A DNA stretch of 64,000 bases from Actinomadura hallensis. Its GTDB lineage: Bacteria; Actinomycetota; Actinomycetes; Streptosporangiales; Streptosporangiaceae. Shown one piece after another: positions 60,503 to 64,000 of the stretch. Within the stretch, counting starts at the first letter, position 1, and every line of letters begins with the position of its first letter. Where the stretch lies: positions 1,736,001 to 1,800,000 of the forward strand of contig NZ_VFPO01000001.1 in the NCBI RefSeq assembly GCF_006716765.1, written 5' to 3'. The position numbers and the translations under genes were made by a program. A model generated the notes under the pieces. It saw only the letters and a program-made list of their open reading frames with translations, ran no database searches and was not told where the DNA came from.

Positions 60503-61735
60503 TCAGCGCAGGGCGAAGCCGAGCCGGCGGCCCTCCTCGCGCAGCTCGTCGCGCACCGAGGGGTGGGCGACCTCGTCCACGATCTGCCGGGCCTGGGACT
60601 CGGCGTCGTGCCCCCAGATGGCCGCGGTGCCCTGCTCGCTGACGATGAAGCTGTGCTGGAACGAGGTGACGGGCCCCGCCAGGCGCGGGATGACGGTGGA
60701 GACGTCCGCGCGGGGGTGCCAGGACGGCAGCGCGATCACGGCGCGTCCGCCGGGGGAGTGCAGGGCGCCGACGACGAAGTCGGTCTGGCCGCCGAAACCG
60801 GAGTAGATGACCCCGCGGACCCGGCTCGCGTTCGCCTGCGCGAACAGGTCGACCTGGAGGGCGGAGTTCACCGACACCATGTTCGGCTTGCGGGCGATGA
60901 GGCCGGGGTCATTGGTCTTCTCGGTGCGCAGCATCCGGACGCGGTCGTTCCGGTGGGCCCAGTCGTACAGCTCGTGGCTGCCGAAGGCGAACGAGGAGGT
61001 GATGGGGACGGCGGGGTCGAGCGCCCCGGCCTTCTCCAGCGCGAGGACGCCGTCGCTGAACATCTCCGACCACACCCGGAGGCCCCGCCGTCCCGTCAGC
61101 GCGGCCAGCACCGCGTCGGGGACGGCGCCGATCCCCAGCTGGAGCGTCGCGTGCTCGGGCATGAGCCGCGCCACCCGCCGCCCGATCTCCCGCTCGGCGT
61201 CGCCGGGCCGGCGCGGCACGGGCGTGGCGAGCGGCTCGTCGGCCTCGATCGCGTAGTCGATCTCGTCGAGGGCGAGGACGGCGTCGCCGTAGGTGTAGGG
61301 CATCCGGGGGTTCAGCTGGGCGATGACCAGCCCGCCGCGTTCCCGGACGGCCTCGATCGCGGCGGGCAGGATGTTCACCTCGATGCCGAGCGACACCGTC
61401 TCCCCGGCGGGCACGGAGGTGTGCACCACCACCACGTCGGGCGGGAGCGGCCCCTTGAGGAGGTTGGGGACCAGGGACAGCCGCGACGGGAAGTACCGCA
61501 GCCCGTCACGGCCGCGCATGCCGACGCCGACGAACGGGGTCTCCAGCTCCACCCCGTCGCGGTCGGGCACCCCCTCCTGGGCGTTGAGCATGAACAGCCG
61601 GTACTCCGGCAGCGCCCGGTCCAGGACGGCCAGCGCCCGCGCCGGCGCGGCGAAGTTGCCCCCGGCCACGATCCGCGGCCGCCCCGGCAGGCCGGACAGG
61701 ACGGCTCCGAGGTGCCTCTCCGAGATCACCCGCAT
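60503..61735 (-). CDS. Acetyl-CoA hydrolase/CoA-transferase family protein
   Basis: 410 residues. N- and C-terminal CoA-transferase domains; the segments VVHTSVPAGE, LQLGIGAVPDA, SEMFSDGVL, NSALQVDLFAQANA and SEQGTAAIWG are characteristic of acetyl-CoA hydrolase/4-hydroxybutyrate CoA-transferase type enzymes. TTGGAGGACC precedes ATG 61735. Partner acid is unknown. It is co-directional, between the kinase/ATPase and Acg-type genes, so possibly part of the same stress-linked set. Confidence 0.85.
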   Translation of the reverse strand: MRVISERHLGAVLSGLPGRPRIVAGGNFAAPARALAVLDRALPEYRLFMLNAQEGVPDRDGVELETPFVGVGMRGRDGLRYFPSRLSLVPNLLKGPLPPDVVVVHTSVPAGETVSLGIEVNILPAAIEAVRERGGLVIAQLNPRMPYTYGDAVLALDEIDYAIEADEPLATPVPRRPGDAEREIGRRVARLMPEHATLQLGIGAVPDAVLAALTGRRGLRVWSEMFSDGVLALEKAGALDPAVPITSSFAFGSHELYDWAHRNDRVRMLRTEKTNDPGLIARKPNMVSVNSALQVDLFAQANASRVRGVIYSGFGGQTDFVVGALHSPGGRAVIALPSWHPRADVSTVIPRLAGPVTSFQHSFIVSEQGTAAIWGHDAESQARQIVDEVAHPSVRDELREEGRRLGFALR

Positions 61736-61772
61736 CGATGGGTCCTCCAATGCTCCGCACGCGTCTGGTCTC

Positions 61773-63314
61773 TCAGCCGGGGGGCAGCAGCGGGCGGCGG
61801 TGCCAGACGTGCCCGGCCCCCGCGGGCCGCACGACGGCGAGCGCCTGCTCGACGGAGCGCTCCAGCGGCCCGGCGGTGTCGATCGTCGCCGCTTCGGGCC
61901 AGGGCGCCGCCTCGGCGCGCATGGCGGCGGCGATCTCGGCGTCCGCGTCGGAGGCGCTGCGGCCGCGGGCCCGGTCGCGCATCCGGGCGGCGGTGACCGG
62001 CGCGGGCGCGGCGCAGCGCAGGGCCGTCAGGCGCGCGTGCTCGCGTTCGGCGACGGCGGCGAGCAGCTCCCGGTCCTCCTTGGCCGACCACGACGCGTCC
62101 AGGATGACCGTCTCGCCGAGGCGGAGCAGCCGCGTGGCGCGCTCGGCCAGCTCGCCGTAGGTGCGCCTGCTCCACTCCGGGGTGTAGATGCCGGTGCCGT
62201 ACGGGGCGGCGGCCGACTCCTCGGGCGGGATGCCCGCGAGCTCCTTGCGGACGCGGTCGCTGCTGATCAGCGAGCAGCCGAGCCGGTCGGCCAGGGCGCC
62301 GGCCAGCGACGTCTTCCCGGTGCCGGGAAGCCCGCCCACCAGGATGAGGCCGACCTCTCCGGCGCGCAGGTGGCGCAGCGCGACGCCCGCGTACTGCCGC
62401 GCCTCGTCGGCGGCCTCCGGGACGCCCTGCCCGTAGCGCAGGGCCGCGACCTTCGCGCGCACGAACGCCCGGTAGGCGACGTAGTGGTGGCGCAGCGAGG
62501 GCGGCGCCGGGTCGGCGGCGAAGCCGGCGTACCAGTCGACGAACCGCTCGGCGAGCACGGGCGCGCCGAGACGTTCGAGGTCCATGGCGAGGAACGAGGC
62601 GTCGTCGAGGCCGTCCAGGCTGCGCAGCCTCTCGTCGAACTCCAGGCAGTCGAGGACGCGCGGGCCGTCGTCCAGGCAGAAGATGTCGCCGGCCAGCAGG
62701 TCGCCGTGGCCGTCGACCACGCGGCCGTCGGCGATGCGCGCGTCGAACAGCTCCTTGCGTCCGGCGAGGAACGCGCGGGCGAGGTCCTCGATCTCGGTGG
62801 CCGCGGCGCCGTCGATCGCGCGGTCGTGGAAGGGGCGCACCTGCTCGAAGCTGTCGTTCCAGCGGCCGAGGATCGCGTCGCGGGATCCCTCGGCGGCGAT
62901 CCGGGGGCCGCGCGGCGCCTCGGCGTGCCAGGCGGCCAGGATCCGGGCGGTGTCGCGCAGGGCGTCCTCGACCGGTTCGCCCGCCTCGACGAGCGTGGAC
63001 AGGCGGCGGTCCGGCGGCATCCGCCGCATCACGACCAGATGGTCGCCGACCTCGCCGTCCGGTTTCAGGACGTCGGACACGCCGAGGTAGACGTCGGGGG
63101 CGAAGCGCCGGTTGAGCCTGACCTCCTCGTGGCACGCGCGTTCGCGCCGCTCCCGCGTGCTGAAGTCGAGGAACCCCATGTCAACGGGCTTCTTCAGCTT
63201 GTACGCACGGTCGCCCACGAAGAAGACGACGCCGATGTGGGTCTCGCTCACGGCCGCGGCATCCATCCGTTCGCCCTCCAGCATCTCGCGCTCCGCGCGG
63301 TCGACGGTGACCAT
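61773..63314 (-). CDS. Fused phosphotransferase-like and P-loop kinase protein (Rv2004c-like)
   Basis: 513 residues. The N-terminal aminoglycoside-phosphotransferase-like domain carries VDGHGDLLAGDIFC (about residues 198-212) with the HGD motif. The C-terminal nucleotide-kinase-like domain has Walker A GGLPGTGKTSLAGAL near residues 326-340. M. tuberculosis Rv2004c, with the same architecture, is a DosR-regulon gene. Biochemical role unknown. It is divergent from the OsmC gene across a 296-bp region with two DosR-like elements. Confidence 0.82.
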   Translation of the reverse strand: MVTVDRAEREMLEGERMDAAAVSETHIGVVFFVGDRAYKLKKPVDMGFLDFSTRERRERACHEEVRLNRRFAPDVYLGVSDVLKPDGEVGDHLVVMRRMPPDRRLSTLVEAGEPVEDALRDTARILAAWHAEAPRGPRIAAEGSRDAILGRWNDSFEQVRPFHDRAIDGAAATEIEDLARAFLAGRKELFDARIADGRVVDGHGDLLAGDIFCLDDGPRVLDCLEFDERLRSLDGLDDASFLAMDLERLGAPVLAERFVDWYAGFAADPAPPSLRHHYVAYRAFVRAKVAALRYGQGVPEAADEARQYAGVALRHLRAGEVGLILVGGLPGTGKTSLAGALADRLGCSLISSDRVRKELAGIPPEESAAAPYGTGIYTPEWSRRTYGELAERATRLLRLGETVILDASWSAKEDRELLAAVAEREHARLTALRCAAPAPVTAARMRDRARGRSASDADAEIAAAMRAEAAPWPEAATIDTAGPLERSVEQALAVVRPAGAGHVWHRRPLLPPG

Positions 63315-63485
63315 GGGCTCGCCGCCTCCTCGCCGATCACCTGCCCTGGGACCGGCCGTCGCTAACGGCCGGGGGCGAGGGTGTTCCGCGGGGCGGGCGC
63401 CCGTCGCGGGTCTCCGGGTCCGGCCTCCACGATCAGCGAATCATCCGGGGGCCGCGGTGCGCAGGGGCGACGGCCCCGCGACCGC

Positions 63486-63543
63486 TGGACGAAGGTCCTG
63501 ACCGGGCTCGGGCCGCCCGCCCGCCCGAGAGGACCTTCGCCCC
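63486..63543. promoter_or_regulatory. Inverted pair of DosR-like elements in the divergent promoter region
   Basis: On the minus strand 63499-63486 reads AGGAC-CTTC-GTCCA, and on the plus strand 63530-63543 reads AGGAC-CTTC-GCCCC. Each matches the GGGAC-N4-GTCCC core at 8 of 10 positions and they point outward to the divergent genes. The same bases form a long hairpin: arms 63490-63499 and 63530-63539, plus an inner CTCGGGC/GCCCGAG stem (63507-63529). Confidence 0.4.
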
Positions 63544-63610
63544 TGAGCAGCGGGGGTCGGGGACCCCGATGCTGGTGGTAGGAAACCGAGATCGGTGAAG
63601 GGAGAAGCCG

Positions 63611-64000
63611 ATGGGCGAGATGACCGTGATCCACCGCGATGGCGACGCGTTCGCCGTCCTCGTCCGCGACCACGTCCTTCACGTGGATCAGCCGTACCGG
63701 GCGGGCGGCATGGACGTGGGGCCGACCCCGGTCGAGCTGTTCGTGGGATCACTGGCCGCCTGCGCCGCGTACTACGCCCGCCGCTACCTGAAGCTGCACG
63801 GGCTTCCCGCGGACGGGCTGGAGGTGTCCGCGGACTACGCCCTGAGCGCGGGCACGCCCGCACGGGTGACCCGCGTCGGCCTCCGGCTGCGGCCTCCCAT
63901 CCGGCTGGACGCGCAGACCGAGGAGGGCCTGCGGGCCGCCGTCTCGGCCTGCACCGTCCACAATTCGATCATCGATCCGCCGCGGGTCGGCGTCGACGTC
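63611..64000 (+). CDS. OsmC-family peroxiredoxin-like protein (3' end outside window)
   Basis: 130 residues seen, no stop before the window end. It shows the OsmC/Ohr pattern: GPTPVELFVGSLAACAAYY with the first conserved cysteine and VSACTVHNSI with the second. Such proteins reduce organic or fatty-acid hydroperoxides with their two cysteines. The family is about 135-145 residues, so nearly the whole protein is present. GGGAG precedes ATG 63611. Divergent from the kinase/ATPase gene, sharing its promoter region. Confidence 0.85.
   Translation, partial: MGEMTVIHRDGDAFAVLVRDHVLHVDQPYRAGGMDVGPTPVELFVGSLAACAAYYARRYLKLHGLPADGLEVSADYALSAGTPARVTRVGLRLRPPIRLDAQTEEGLRAAVSACTVHNSIIDPPRVGVDV

Overview
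The window is very GC-rich (about 73 percent by eye) and dense with GTG starts and ATGA/GTGA gene overlaps. It carries actinobacterial signatures: a mycothiol-type DsbA-fold oxidoreductase, Hanks kinases, a fused AccD/AccA-like carboxyltransferase, PucR regulators and an SCO6745-like protein. I infer a filamentous actinomycete, most likely Streptosporangiales/Thermomonosporaceae (Actinomadura-like), from gene content only. No mobile element, rRNA, tRNA or CRISPR array was found.

Region by region. 0-8.5 kb: pepN (3' end outside the window), an Rv2466c-type oxidoreductase and rpiB, a neighbourhood also known from mycobacteria (Rv2465c-Rv2467). Here it is interrupted by a nickel ECF transporter (nikMNQO) behind a perfect Nur-type box and a long leader hairpin, a CooC-like ATPase behind a Zur-like site, and a Q/P-rich membrane protein. 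8.5-20 kb: signalling genes (SpoIIE-type phosphatase, Ser/Thr kinase, orphan histidine kinase), an amidase, a carboxyltransferase, and a two-component system next to an ABC-2 exporter. 20-26 kb: a lipase-like hydrolase and a probable GABA locus (aldehyde dehydrogenase, PucR regulator, gabT). 26-37 kb: paired paralogous membrane proteins, a luciferase-like oxidoreductase, a secreted ExeM-like nuclease, an IPT/TIG membrane protein, a nitrilase-like protein with a winged-helix gene, an MFS transporter and a second PucR/CdaR-type regulator.

37-45 kb is a selenocysteine module: selA-selB-selD, convergent with a formate dehydrogenase whose reading frame contains an in-frame UGA followed by a SECIS-like hairpin. 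selC was not found. 47.6-58 kb is a complete pentose system: LacI regulator, araD-araA-araB, and in the opposite direction a ChvE-type binding protein, a double-ABC ATPase, a permease and a second LacI regulator. Related GTTAGCG operator-like sites tie it together. 58-64 kb holds a radical SAM protein, an Acg-type nitroreductase homologue, a CoA transferase, an Rv2004c-like kinase/ATPase and an OsmC protein (cut by the window end). DosR-like GGAC-N4-GYCC sites occur there.

The most unusual feature is at gene junctions. Between the sugar ATPase and permease genes, seven copies of a 17-bp repeat make an unbroken relay of seven mini-ORFs, each overlapping the next by ATGA. A second mini-ORF relay spans nikN-nikQ. 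The same 14-mer, ATGACCCAGACCGG, begins selD at its overlap with selB. These suggest tandem expansion of stop/start junctions that preserves translational coupling. This is an inference from sequence, not a demonstrated mechanism.
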